From assembly GCF_000400505.1 (NCBI RefSeq), contig NZ_CM001857.1:1982469-2046468 (forward strand): a stretch of 64,000 nt of DNA, written 5' to 3'. Each line of letters opens with the position of its first letter. Within the stretch, counting starts at the first letter, position 1. The notes below the pieces were generated by a model. It saw only the letters and a program-made list of their open reading frames with translations. It was not told where the DNA came from and made no database searches. Below are positions 27,646-35,796 of this stretch, piece by piece. Source of the stretch: Musicola paradisiaca NCPPB 2511 (lineage in GTDB: Bacteria > Pseudomonadota > Gammaproteobacteria > Enterobacterales > Enterobacteriaceae). The position numbers were made by a program, and so were the translations under genes.

Positions 27646-28341
27646 ATGTTAGAAGAGATTAAAAATCAAGTGCTTGAAGCCAATCTGGCTTTGCCTGAAT
27701 ATCATCTCGTCACGTTCACCTGGGGCAATGTCAGCGCGGTGGATCGTCAGCAAGGGGTGATGGTGATCAAACCTTCCGGAGTGGAATACCGCGAAATGAC
27801 GGCCAGCGATATGGTGGTGGTGGATCTGGAAAGCGGTAACGTTGTGGAAGGGCATCGCAAACCTTCGTCGGACACCGAAACACACCGTGTGTTGTACCTG
27901 GCGTTTGAAGAACTGGGCGGTATCGTCCATACCCATTCACGCCACGCCACCATCTGGGCGCAGGCCGGGCGGGATTTGCCGGCCTGGGGGACGACGCATG
28001 CCGATTATTTTTACGGCCCGGTTCCCTGCACCCGGCTGATGACCGACGAGGAGATCAACGGTCGCTATGAATGGGAAACCGGGCGGGTGATTGTTGAAAC
28101 TTTCCAGCAACGCCAGCTATCGCCGAGCGACATTCCCGCGGTATTGGTCAACGCGCACGGCCCGTTCGCTTGGGGACGTGATGCGCACAATGCCGTGCAT
28201 AACGCGGTCGTGCTTGAAGAGATCGCGTATATGGGGATCTTTTCGCAGCAATTGCGGCCGTCGTTACCACCGATGCAAACATCGCTGCTGGATAAACATT
28301 ACCTGCGTAAGCACGGCAAACAGGCCTATTACGGCCAATAA
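27646..28341 (+). CDS. araD: L-ribulose-5-phosphate 4-epimerase (class II aldolase family)
   Basis: This 231-residue zinc enzyme interconverts L-ribulose-5-P and D-xylulose-5-P. Length and sequence are those of E. coli Ara[15 protein letters not shown] [11 protein letters not shown], the zinc-binding [25 protein letters not shown], and the C-terminal [18 protein letters not shown]. The ATG at 27646 follows GGGAGG. No araBA or ula-type genes are adjacent, so it is a solitary copy; UlaF or SgbE function cannot be excluded from sequence alone. Confidence 0.9.
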   Translation: MLEEIKNQVLEANLALPEYHLVTFTWGNVSAVDRQQGVMVIKPSGVEYREMTASDMVVVDLESGNVVEGHRKPSSDTETHRVLYLAFEELGGIVHTHSRHATIWAQAGRDLPAWGTTHADYFYGPVPCTRLMTDEEINGRYEWETGRVIVETFQQRQLSPSDIPAVLVNAHGPFAWGRDAHNAVHNAVVLEEIAYMGIFSQQLRPSLPPMQTSLLDKHYLRKHGKQAYYGQ

Positions 28342-28357
28342 CGGCAGGTGAATAACG

Positions 28358-28385
28358 CGACGCCGCCTCCCGGTCGGCGTCGTTT
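28358..28385 (+). terminator. Probable terminator of araD
   Basis: CGACGCCG (28358-28365) pairs with CGGCGTCG (28375-28382), followed only by TTT. It lies 16 nt after the stop codon. Confidence 0.5.
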
Positions 28386-28531
28386 GGCGTTTCCCGAGGA
28401 CGCAGGATTACCGGGTCTTCCATGTATTTCCGCATGTTCCCGTTTGTTCTCCCCAGGGTTTTGACTGGTCGGCGCTTATCCCGATCGGTATGCCGCGTAA
28501 GGCTTTTAATTAAATGAAATAAAAGATCACA

Positions 28532-28555
28532 AAATAAGAAACATTATTTCATTTT
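28532..28555. promoter_or_regulatory. KdgR-type operator upstream of kdgT
   Basis: AAGAAACATTATTTCATTTT forms most of a palindromic site closely matching the KdgR box (AAATGAAACAnTGTTTCATTT as I recall it). It lies about 240 nt upstream of kdgT. KdgR represses pectin and ketodeoxyuronate catabolism genes until KDG accumulates. A second partial copy, TAAATGAAATAAAAG, lies at 28511-28525. Confidence 0.72.
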
Positions 28556-28793
28556 ATGTGTGAGATCACCGATGTGCGCCCGGCAACCCGCTACTTTGGC
28601 CGTCATGTCGCTCAGGTAAGCTTGTCTGGGCGGGGATTCACCGGGAAAGTCCCGGAGGGATAAGCCGCCCCTGCGGTCGCTCCGCGGGTGCTGCCCTTTA
28701 ACAGGCAAGCATGATTACCAACGTGGCGATTTTTCACCGGGAGTTTTCCCGACGACAACACCCTTCCGTTTATCCGAGAGGTCAGAAAAGTCT
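28556..28793 (+). promoter_or_regulatory. Structured GC-rich leader of kdgT
   Basis: Between the KdgR-type box and the kdgT ATG there are about 240 nt without an ORF. An outer stem GGGCGG (28628-28633) / CCGCCC (28665-28670) encloses a perfect hairpin CCGGGA-AAG-TCCCGG (28641-28655), and a GCGG-TCGCT-CCGC hairpin follows at 28673-28685. This suggests a folded 5' UTR if transcription starts near the operator. No known riboswitch is recognised. Confidence 0.45.
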
Positions 28794-29801
28794 ATGCATA
28801 TCAAACGTACTATCGAGAAAATGCCGGGGGGCATGATGCTGGTACCGCTGTTTCTGGGTGCGCTGTGTCATACCTTTTCCCCAGGAGCAGGCAAGTATCT
28901 TGGGTCGTTCACGAACGGTCTTATCACCGGTACGGTACCGATTTTGGCCGTGTGGTTTTTCTGTATGGGCGCATCAATCAAGTTGAGTGCGACCGGCACC
29001 GTACTACGTAAGTCGGGCACACTGGTCGTGACCAAGATTGCGGTTGCCTGGGTGGTTGCCGCTGTGGCGTCCCGTCTTTTGCCGGAGCAGGGTGTGGAGG
29101 CCGGTTTTTTCGCCGGGTTATCGACGCTGGCGCTGGTGGCGGCGATGGACATGACCAACGGCGGTCTGTATGCCTCGGTTATGCAGCAGTACGGTACCAA
29201 AGAGGAAGCCGGTGCGTTTGTGCTGATGTCGCTGGAGTCCGGCCCATTGATGACGATGGTGATCCTGGGCACCGCAGGGATTGCCTCATTTGAACCACAT
29301 GTGTTTGTCGGGGCGGTATTGCCGTTTCTGATCGGGTTTGCGCTCGGCAATCTCGACCCTGAACTGAGAGAGTTTTTCAGCCGTGCCGTTCAGACGCTGA
29401 TCCCCTTTTTCGCCTTTGCGCTGGGGAATACCATCGACCTGAGCGTCATCGCGCAGACCGGGCTGCTGGGGATCCTGTTGGGTATAGCGGTAATTGCCGT
29501 TACCGGGGTGCCGTTAATCCTGGCGGATCGGCTTATCGGCGGCGGCGACGGTACTGCCGGGATTGCTGCATCCAGTTCGGCGGGAGCCGCGGTGGCGACA
29601 CCGGTGCTGATCGCGGAGATGGTGCCGGCCTTCAAACCGGTGGCCCCGGCCGCGACGGCACTGGTAGCGACATCGGTGATTGTTACGTCGCTGTTGGTGC
29701 CGGTGATCACGGCGCTGTGGTCGAAGCGGATAAAAAGCCGGGGGGCAGGGAGCGTTGTACGTCCTGAGGAACAGGAAAGCCCGGTACATGGGCACCGTTG
29801 A
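28794..29801 (+). CDS. kdgT: 2-keto-3-deoxygluconate permease
   Basis: This 335-residue inner-membrane symporter takes up KDG and related pectin breakdown products. It is almost identical to E. coli KdgT up to residue 315 ([92 protein letters not shown]); only the hydrophilic tail differs. About ten hydrophobic segments are visible. The upstream KdgR-type box ties it to the pectinolysis regulon, a defining trait of soft-rot bacteria. Confidence 0.97.
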   Translation: MHIKRTIEKMPGGMMLVPLFLGALCHTFSPGAGKYLGSFTNGLITGTVPILAVWFFCMGASIKLSATGTVLRKSGTLVVTKIAVAWVVAAVASRLLPEQGVEAGFFAGLSTLALVAAMDMTNGGLYASVMQQYGTKEEAGAFVLMSLESGPLMTMVILGTAGIASFEPHVFVGAVLPFLIGFALGNLDPELREFFSRAVQTLIPFFAFALGNTIDLSVIAQTGLLGILLGIAVIAVTGVPLILADRLIGGGDGTAGIAASSSAGAAVATPVLIAEMVPAFKPVAPAATALVATSVIVTSLLVPVITALWSKRIKSRGAGSVVRPEEQESPVHGHR

Positions 29802-30038
29802 GACATAGAAAAGGCGCCTTATCGGCGCCTGCGGCTTTATGGCTGACTGAACATCATGCCTCGAGGTGAAGTCACCATCGCGCTTAACGCTACCGTCTGA
29901 GTGTTAACGTTAGATTGCGCTGAACGGCCAGAAACGTCCGGTCAGGGTTGCTGGTACCCAGAACGACATTAACGCCGCCTTTGATCAAGGCGGCTTTTTA
30001 CGCACAGTAAATCCTCCCCGGGGATATACCGGAATGAT
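29802..30038. other. Intergenic region between kdgT and cstA
   Basis: It contains a hairpin AGGCGCC-TTATC-GGCGCCT (29813-29831) just after kdgT, and a clear terminator at 29974-29999 some 170 nt later. The stretch between reads without stops for about 34 codons on the minus strand (from about 29994 to 29890) but has no start, so a gene relic or a small RNA ended by the terminator are both possible. Confidence 0.4.
29974..29999 (+). terminator. Rho-independent terminator downstream of kdgT
   Basis: GCCGCCTT (29974-29981) pairs with AAGGCGGC (29987-29994), followed by TTTTT. On the opposite strand there is no T-run, so it works for plus-strand transcripts: kdgT or an unrecognised RNA upstream. 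Confidence 0.85.
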
Positions 30039-32111
30039 TTACTGCCCATGATGCACACCGCCTTCACGCCAGATGGCGTCGGCTTCATGCGCCGTCGGTT
30101 TGGCGCTTTGCAACGCCCGACGAATGACAAAAAAGGCGGCAATCAGCATGGTGACGGCTACCAACATGAAGAATCCGCACAGCATGGCGTTGATCTGGTT
30201 GCTGAATACGATGGTTTCCATATCCGCCATATTTTTGGCCGGCGCAATCAGCGTTCCGGAATCAATACCCTGAGAGAAACGGCGCGCCTGCGCCAGAAAA
30301 CCGATGCTCGGCTTTTCATGGAAAATCTTTTGCCAGCCGGCCGTCATGGAGGTGATGAACAACCAGGCGGTGGGTAACAACGTCACCCAGGCGTAGCGCT
30401 GCTTTTTCATCTTGAACAACACCACGGTGCCGAGAATCAGCGCCATTGACGCCAGCATCTGGTTGCCGATGCCGAACAGCGGCCACAGCGTGTTGATGCC
30501 GCCGAGCGGGTCGATCACGCCCTGATAGACAAAGAAACCCCAACCGGCCACCGCCACCGTGGTGCCGGCCAGATTCCCCAGCCAGGAATGGCTGTGGCCC
30601 ATGTTGGGCACCACCAGGCCGGCCAGATCCTGCACCATAAATCGGCAGGCGCGGGTACCGGCGTCGACCGCGGTGAGAATAAACAGCGCTTCGAACAGAA
30701 TGGCGAAGTGATACCAAAACGCCATCATCGCCCGGCTGTTGAAGATATCGGTGATGATATGCGCCATGCCGACCGCAAAGGTGGGGGCGCCGCCGGCGCG
30801 GGACAAAATGGTCGCCTCACCTACCTCTTTGGCGATCAGGGTCAGATCGTCGGGGGTAATGGTAAAGCCCCAGCCGTTAATCACTTGCGCTGCGTTGTCC
30901 ACCGTCGAACCGATTAACGCCGTCGGCGCGTTCATGGCGAAGTAGACGCCGGGCTCGATCACCGAGGCGCAAATCAGCGCCATAATGGCGACAAAAGACT
31001 CCATCAGCATGGCGCCGTACCCGATAAAGCGGATATGGCTTTCGCGCTCCACCAGTTTGGGGGTGGTGCCGCTGGAGACCAGCGCATGGAAACCGGAAAT
31101 GGCGCCGCAGGCGATGGTGATAAACAGGAACGGGAACAGGCTGCCGGAGAAGACCGGGCCGCTGCCGTCAATAAACCGGGAAACGGACGGCATCTTCAGT
31201 TCCGGCATGGCGAACACGATGCCGATCGCCAGCCCGACGATCACGCCGATTTTCAGAAAAGTCGAGAGATAGTCGCGCGGCGCCAGCAACAGCCAGACCG
31301 GTAGCACCGAAGCGACAAAACCATAGATGACCAGCACCCAGGTCAGCGTGGTGCCTTTCAGGGTAAAGAACGGGCCCCAGAACGGATGAGCGGCGATATC
31401 CTCGCCGTAAATGATAGCCAGCATCATCAGCACGAAGCCGATCAGCGAAACCTCGGCGATCTTGCCCGGGCGCAGGAGGCGCATATAAACGCCCATGAAC
31501 AGGGCGATCGGAATGGTGGCGGCGATGGTGAACATCCCCCACGGGCTGTTGGTCAGCGCTTTGACCACGACCAACGCCAGCGCGGAGAGAATAATCACCA
31601 TAACCCCCAATGCGCCGAGCATAGTGACTACGCCGGCGAACGGCCCCAGTTCCTGCCGCGCCATTTCTCCCAGCGAGCGGCCATCGCGCCGGGTGGAGAT
31701 GAACAGCACCAGAAAATCCTGCACTGCGCCGGCCAGCATCACCCCAATCAGGATCCATAGCGTACCGGGCAGAAACCCCATCTGGGCCGCCAGAATCGGG
31801 CCGACCAGCGGCCCGGCGCCGGCGATGGCGGCGAAGTGGTGGCCGAACAGTACCAACTTGTTGGTGGGAACGTAGTCGAGGCCGTCGTTGCGTCGCTCTG
31901 CGGGCGTCAAGCGCCTGTCGTCGAGCTCGAAAATACGGGTGGCGATGAACAGGCTGTAGAAACGGTAGGCGATGCTGTAGCAGGCGACCGCCGCGATAAC
32001 CAGCCAGACGGCGTTGACGTGCTCGCCCTGGCTTAGCGCCAGCATGGCGAACGCTATCGCGCCGGCGATAGCCACCCCGACCCAGATTACCCGGTTTTTG
32101 ATGGTATTCAT
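30039..32111 (-). CDS. cstA: Carbon starvation protein CstA (peptide/pyruvate transporter family)
   Basis: This 690-residue polytopic membrane protein of the CstA family is recognised by YVPTNKLVLFGHHFAAIAGAGPLVGPILAAQMG near the N-terminus, STRRDGRSLGEMARQELG, LAPRDYLSTFLKIG, SGFHALVSSGTTPK and VDPLGGINTLWPLFGIGNQMLA. E. coli has two members, CstA (701 aa) and the pyruvate transporter BtsT; the C-terminal part (KKQRYAWVTLLPTAWL, AGWQK) reads more like CstA. It takes up peptides and/or pyruvate on carbon starvation. GGAG precedes the ATG. The upstream region carries a tandem-repeat array. Confidence 0.92.
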   Translation of the reverse strand: MNTIKNRVIWVGVAIAGAIAFAMLALSQGEHVNAVWLVIAAVACYSIAYRFYSLFIATRIFELDDRRLTPAERRNDGLDYVPTNKLVLFGHHFAAIAGAGPLVGPILAAQMGFLPGTLWILIGVMLAGAVQDFLVLFISTRRDGRSLGEMARQELGPFAGVVTMLGALGVMVIILSALALVVVKALTNSPWGMFTIAATIPIALFMGVYMRLLRPGKIAEVSLIGFVLMMLAIIYGEDIAAHPFWGPFFTLKGTTLTWVLVIYGFVASVLPVWLLLAPRDYLSTFLKIGVIVGLAIGIVFAMPELKMPSVSRFIDGSGPVFSGSLFPFLFITIACGAISGFHALVSSGTTPKLVERESHIRFIGYGAMLMESFVAIMALICASVIEPGVYFAMNAPTALIGSTVDNAAQVINGWGFTITPDDLTLIAKEVGEATILSRAGGAPTFAVGMAHIITDIFNSRAMMAFWYHFAILFEALFILTAVDAGTRACRFMVQDLAGLVVPNMGHSHSWLGNLAGTTVAVAGWGFFVYQGVIDPLGGINTLWPLFGIGNQMLASMALILGTVVLFKMKKQRYAWVTLLPTAWLFITSMTAGWQKIFHEKPSIGFLAQARRFSQGIDSGTLIAPAKNMADMETIVFSNQINAMLCGFFMLVAVTMLIAAFFVIRRALQSAKPTAHEADAIWREGGVHHGQ

Positions 32112-32666
32112 TGTGCAGACTCCTGAATGTCCTGATGAACCCCGTGTCCAGGCTGTGTCGTCACACTGACGGGCTAACGTCCCTGCCGGCCGTGGGCGGT
32201 ATGAGCCATTGTCATACCGGCACAGGCATGCCGCCGCCTGCCGTGCGACCCACAGTCTGATTGCGTTCGCCGCCGTATCCGGCCGAACGTGTTTCTGGTT
32301 ATTTATGTCGACATTATGCGTGCTAACACTGCATGAACTGGCAATCCTGCTTTAAAGAACGGTGCTTTAAAGCCCCCTGTCTTAAAGAACGGTGCCTTAA
32401 AGAACCTTGCCTTAAAAAAACTGCCTTAAAAAAACTGCCTTAAAAAAACTGCCTTAAAAAAACATAGTGCAGCTGCATGAGGTGATAACCGGAAGGCAAC
32501 AAAAATGTGAGCAGGAATCTATTTCTGAGGTGAAAAATATTTCATCAATCAAAACAGCGGAGTTTTAAACGCCCCGTCATGATGCGCACCGCCAGCCGGC
32601 CAGACAGTCGAACAAAGCATCATGATGAAACCGCCACGGGGTTCGGCACCGTGGCGTGATAGCGCA
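32112..32666. other. cstA upstream region (555 bp)
   Basis: This is the longest gene-free stretch of the window. Apart from the repeat array at 32347-32462 it has a small palindrome TGAAAAATATTTCA (32531-32544) and a CRP half-site-like AAATGTGA near 32503. The aldo/keto reductase gene ends at 32667 on the same strand. The promoter of cstA should lie here; E. coli cstA depends on CRP. Confidence 0.5.
32347..32462. repeat. Tandem array of eight 14/15-nt repeats upstream of cstA
   Basis: Four 15-nt units of the type CTGCTTTAAAGAACG (with variants starting GTG or CTG and ending GAACC or GCCCC) run directly into four 14-nt units of the type CTGCCTTAAAAAAA. The last three are identical and the first of the four differs only in its first base. 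Total length is 116 bp, 4x15 plus 4x14. The common core is TGCYTTAAA. It begins 235 bp upstream of the cstA ATG. There are no spacers, so it is not CRISPR; it is a minisatellite-like direct repeat. Confidence 0.9.
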
Positions 32667-33584
32667 TCAGGGCAGCGTGTTACCTGCCGCCCGGTAGATT
32701 TCATACCACTCTTCGCGCGCAAGGCGCAGTTCGGAGGCGGCGGCCATCGCGGCGATCCGTCCAGGGTTCATACTGCCGACCACCACCTGCATGCTGGCCG
32801 GATGGCGCAAGATCCAGGCAACGGCGATGGCGGCAGTCGAAACGTCGTAGCGTTCGGCGATGCGTTCTAGCGTGTCGTTCAACAGAGGAAAGCGAGGGTT
32901 ATCCAGGAATACGCCGTCAAAAAAGCCGTACTGGAACGGCGACCAGGCCTGAATGGTCATGTTATTCAACCGGCTGTACTCCAGCACGGCGCCATCATGA
33001 TCTATCGACGCGGCGTTGGTCATGTTGACGTTCAGTCCGGCGTCGATCATCGGCGTATGCATGATACTGAGCTGCAACTGGTTAGCGATCAACGGCTGTC
33101 GCACCGCCGTTTTCAGCAGCGCGATCTGCAAAGGGTGCTGATTGCTGACGCCGAAATGGCGTACCTTGCCGCTGGTTTCCAGTTCATCAAACGCTTGCGC
33201 CACCTCATCCGGCTCGACCAACGCATCCGGACGATGCAGCAGCAGCGTATCCAGATAATCGGTATTGAGCCGTTTCAGGCTGCCTTCCACCGAACGGATG
33301 ATGTGCTGCCTGGAAAAATCGAAATATCCCTGACGAATCCCGCATTTACTCTGAATCAGCAGCCGGTCGCGCGCAATGCCAGCCTGGTGTACGGCTGCGG
33401 CGAAAACTTCTTCGGAGCGACCCGCGCCATAAATATCGGCGTGATCAAAGAAATCAATGCCGGCATCCAGCGCGGTGTGCAACAGGGTGACGGCTTCATC
33501 CGTCGATTTGTTGGCCAGACGCATGCAGCCCAGTGCAATGTTCGATGCCGCCAGGGCGCTGTTGCCCAGGGGGATTTTCTTCAT
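32667..33584 (-). CDS. Aldo/keto reductase (YdhF-like)
   Basis: This 305-residue (alpha/beta)8 NADPH oxidoreductase has the catalytic tetrad: Asp and Tyr in FFDHADIYGAG, Lys in LIQSKCG, His in LLLHRPD. SNQHPLQIALL, typical of YdhF-type members, and a C-terminal VVGSMNPGRI nucleotide-binding segment follow. I chose the ATG at 33584 (MKKIPLGNS) because AGGAGAG lies upstream. The substrate is unknown. It is probably monocistronic: rnb on the same strand ends with a terminator 80 nt away. Confidence 0.9.
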   Translation of the reverse strand: MKKIPLGNSALAASNIALGCMRLANKSTDEAVTLLHTALDAGIDFFDHADIYGAGRSEEVFAAAVHQAGIARDRLLIQSKCGIRQGYFDFSRQHIIRSVEGSLKRLNTDYLDTLLLHRPDALVEPDEVAQAFDELETSGKVRHFGVSNQHPLQIALLKTAVRQPLIANQLQLSIMHTPMIDAGLNVNMTNAASIDHDGAVLEYSRLNNMTIQAWSPFQYGFFDGVFLDNPRFPLLNDTLERIAERYDVSTAAIAVAWILRHPASMQVVVGSMNPGRIAAMAAASELRLAREEWYEIYRAAGNTLP

Positions 33585-33663
33585 GAGGCTCTCTCCTGAC
33601 GAGGTTGGCGCGTGAATTGATGGGGGTCGACAGCGTGACGACATCCCGGTCGCAAAGCAGGAT

Positions 33664-33694
33664 AAAAAAACGCCACCAGAAATCTGATGGCGTT
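33664..33694 (-). terminator. Terminator of rnb
   Basis: On the minus strand AACGCCATCA (33694-33685) pairs with TGGTGGCGTT (33678-33669, one G-T pair), ending in a T7 run. It begins 20 nt after the rnb stop. Confidence 0.88.
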
Positions 33695-33713
33695 GGCAAG
33701 AATCGGAAAAGAA

Positions 33714-35644
33714 TCAGGCCGCCGGTTTGGCGATGATACTGCGGGTTTCGATACGTACTTCAGTCAGCACCACTTGCAGTGTATCGCTCTGGCGGTAGAC
33801 GGGCTCGCCTTTCACCGTCACGATGCCGGTGTCTTGGCTGCACACCAGCTCATCCCGTACTGCGTGGACAAAGGAGGCGGGAATGAACGCCACAGCGCCG
33901 TTCTCCAGCAAACGCACGCGCAGGCCGCCGCGGTTGACGTCGATGATTTCCGCGCTAAAGCGGGCATCGGTGCCGGCTTTGTCCTTCAGGAAACGGGCGT
34001 ATAACCAGTCGCCGACATCGCGTTCCGCCATACGGTTCAGGCGGCGACGCTCGGCCAGTTGTACGGTGATGTCATCCTGCGGTTTTTCAGCCCCGGCGCC
34101 GGTGATGATGGCTTTCAGCAACCGGTGGTTGATCATGTCGCCGTATTTACGGATCGGCGAGGTCCAGGTGGCGTAGGCCTCCAGCCCCAGCCCGAAATGC
34201 GGCCCCGGTGTGGTGCTCACTTCCGCAAATGTCTGGAAGCGGCGAATTCGGCTGTCAAGGAACTGGGTCGGCATGGCGTCCAGCTCACGGCGTAGGGTGC
34301 AAAAACCGTCCAGCGTCAACAACTGCTCGGCGGTGGCTTGAACGCCGTTGCTTTCCAGCACGGCGACCGCCTGGTCGATAGTGGCCGGCTCGAAACCGTT
34401 ATGAACGTTATAAATGCCGAAACCGAGGCGGTCGCGCAGCACCTGCGCCGCACACAGGTTGGCGGCGATCATCGCCTCTTCCACGATGCGGTTGGCGATG
34501 CGGCGTTGTTCCACCACGATATCCAACACTTCGCCATGCTCGCCCAGCAGGAAACGGTAATCGGGACGATCGCGGAACACCAGCGCGTGTTTGGCGCGCC
34601 ATTCGCCGCGGGCCAGACAGATGCGGTGCAGCAGACGGATCTGGTTGGCGATGGCGTCGTTCTCCGGCTGCCAGCCGCCCTGTTGCTCCAGCCAGTCGGA
34701 CACCTCGTCGTACACCAGCTTGGCGCGGGACTGAATCCAGGCAGCGAAGAAACGGATATCGCTCATGGCGCCGTCTGCGGCGAGCGTGACGCGGCAGGCC
34801 AATACCGGGCGGCGTTCGTTCGGGCGCAGTGAACAGATGTCGTCGGACAGATGGCGCGGCAGCATCGGAATGTTGAAGCCGGGCAGGTAGTTGGTGAAGG
34901 CGCGTTGGCGGGCGATATTGTCCAGCTCGCTGCCGACCGGCACGTAGGCGGTCGGATCGGCGATGGCCACAATCAGCTGCCATGTGCCGTCGCCGTTGTC
35001 CTGCACGTACAGCGCATCGTCCATGTCTTCGGTACTGGCGCTGTCGATGGTGACAAAATCCAGCCCGGTCAGATCTTCACGCACCAGATCGCCGTCGTTC
35101 AGATCGGCGGCGTCGGCTTGCGGCGCGGTACGTTCCAGATTGTGACGTGACAGTGTCACCCACCACGGTACCAGCGGATCGTCGCCGGTGGTGATGTACT
35201 GCGTCAATTCAGCGTAAAAGCCGCGATCCCCTTTCAGCGGATGGCGACGCATCTCGGCGACAGCCCAATCGCCCTCCTTGAAGTCCTGTTCCAGCTCGCG
35301 GGCCGGACGGCAGGGAATGGCGTCTTTCAGCAGCGGATGGTCGGGAATGATGGACAGACGATCGTCTTTTTTCTGCACCCGGCCGACAAAACGGCTCAGG
35401 AAAGGCTCGACCAGTGATTCCGGTTCGGCGATTTCACGTTCTTTTTCCGTGTGGAGCGTGGCGATAATCCGGTCGCCGTGCATGACTTTTTCATGTGCGG
35501 CGGCGGGATGAAATAGCTCTTTTGCGCGTCGGCTTCAAGAAAACCAAACCCTTTGTCGGTGGCCTTGACGGTGCCTTCTACTCGCGGCGTTTGAGAGTGG
35601 AGTTGCTGTTTTAGCTGAGCAAGCAGCGGATTGTCTTGAAACAT
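33714..35644 (-). pseudogene. rnb: Exoribonuclease II, interrupted by a one-base deletion
   Basis: RNase II degrades mRNA 3' to 5'. The reading begins [24 protein letters not shown] (ATG at 35644; the frame is open to an upstream ATG at 35686) and stays in frame to [10 protein letters not shown]. After a five-A run at 35487-35491 it shifts, and the true continuation [17 protein letters not shown] lies in another frame and runs intact to 33714. One extra A (six, encoding KK) restores a 643-residue protein, one short of the 644 in E. coli. The RNB active site ([15 protein letters not shown]) and C-terminal S1 domain are intact. Either a sequencing error or a fresh frameshift. Confidence 0.9.
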
Positions 35645-35769
35645 AGCATCCAGAATGGGGTTGTTAGTGGCTTTAGCGGCAGACATTTTTACGCGATTCG
35701 GCCGTTGGCGGCAAGCGTTGATAGGAAGACGTAATCAAGATCCAGGCCGGCAGGGGCATACGGCATACA

Positions 35770-35793
35770 ACCCGCGCCCCGAAGGGCGCGGGT
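35770..35793 (-). terminator. Hairpin after the YdeP-like gene
   Basis: ACCCGCGCCC (35770-35779) pairs perfectly with GGGCGCGGGT (35784-35793) around a 4-nt loop. It starts 3 nt past the stop codon on the minus strand and is followed by only a short T-rich stretch (TTGTAT), so termination is probable but not certain. Confidence 0.6.
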
Positions 35794-35796
35794 CGG

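Noticed and set aside
32347..32462. Possible CRISPR array
   Set aside because: Units are 14-15 nt and abut with no spacers, and no cas gene is nearby; it is a plain tandem repeat.
32531..32544. KdgR box upstream of cstA
   Set aside because: TGAAAAATATTTCA has the right arms but the spacing is one base short and the flanks do not match the consensus.
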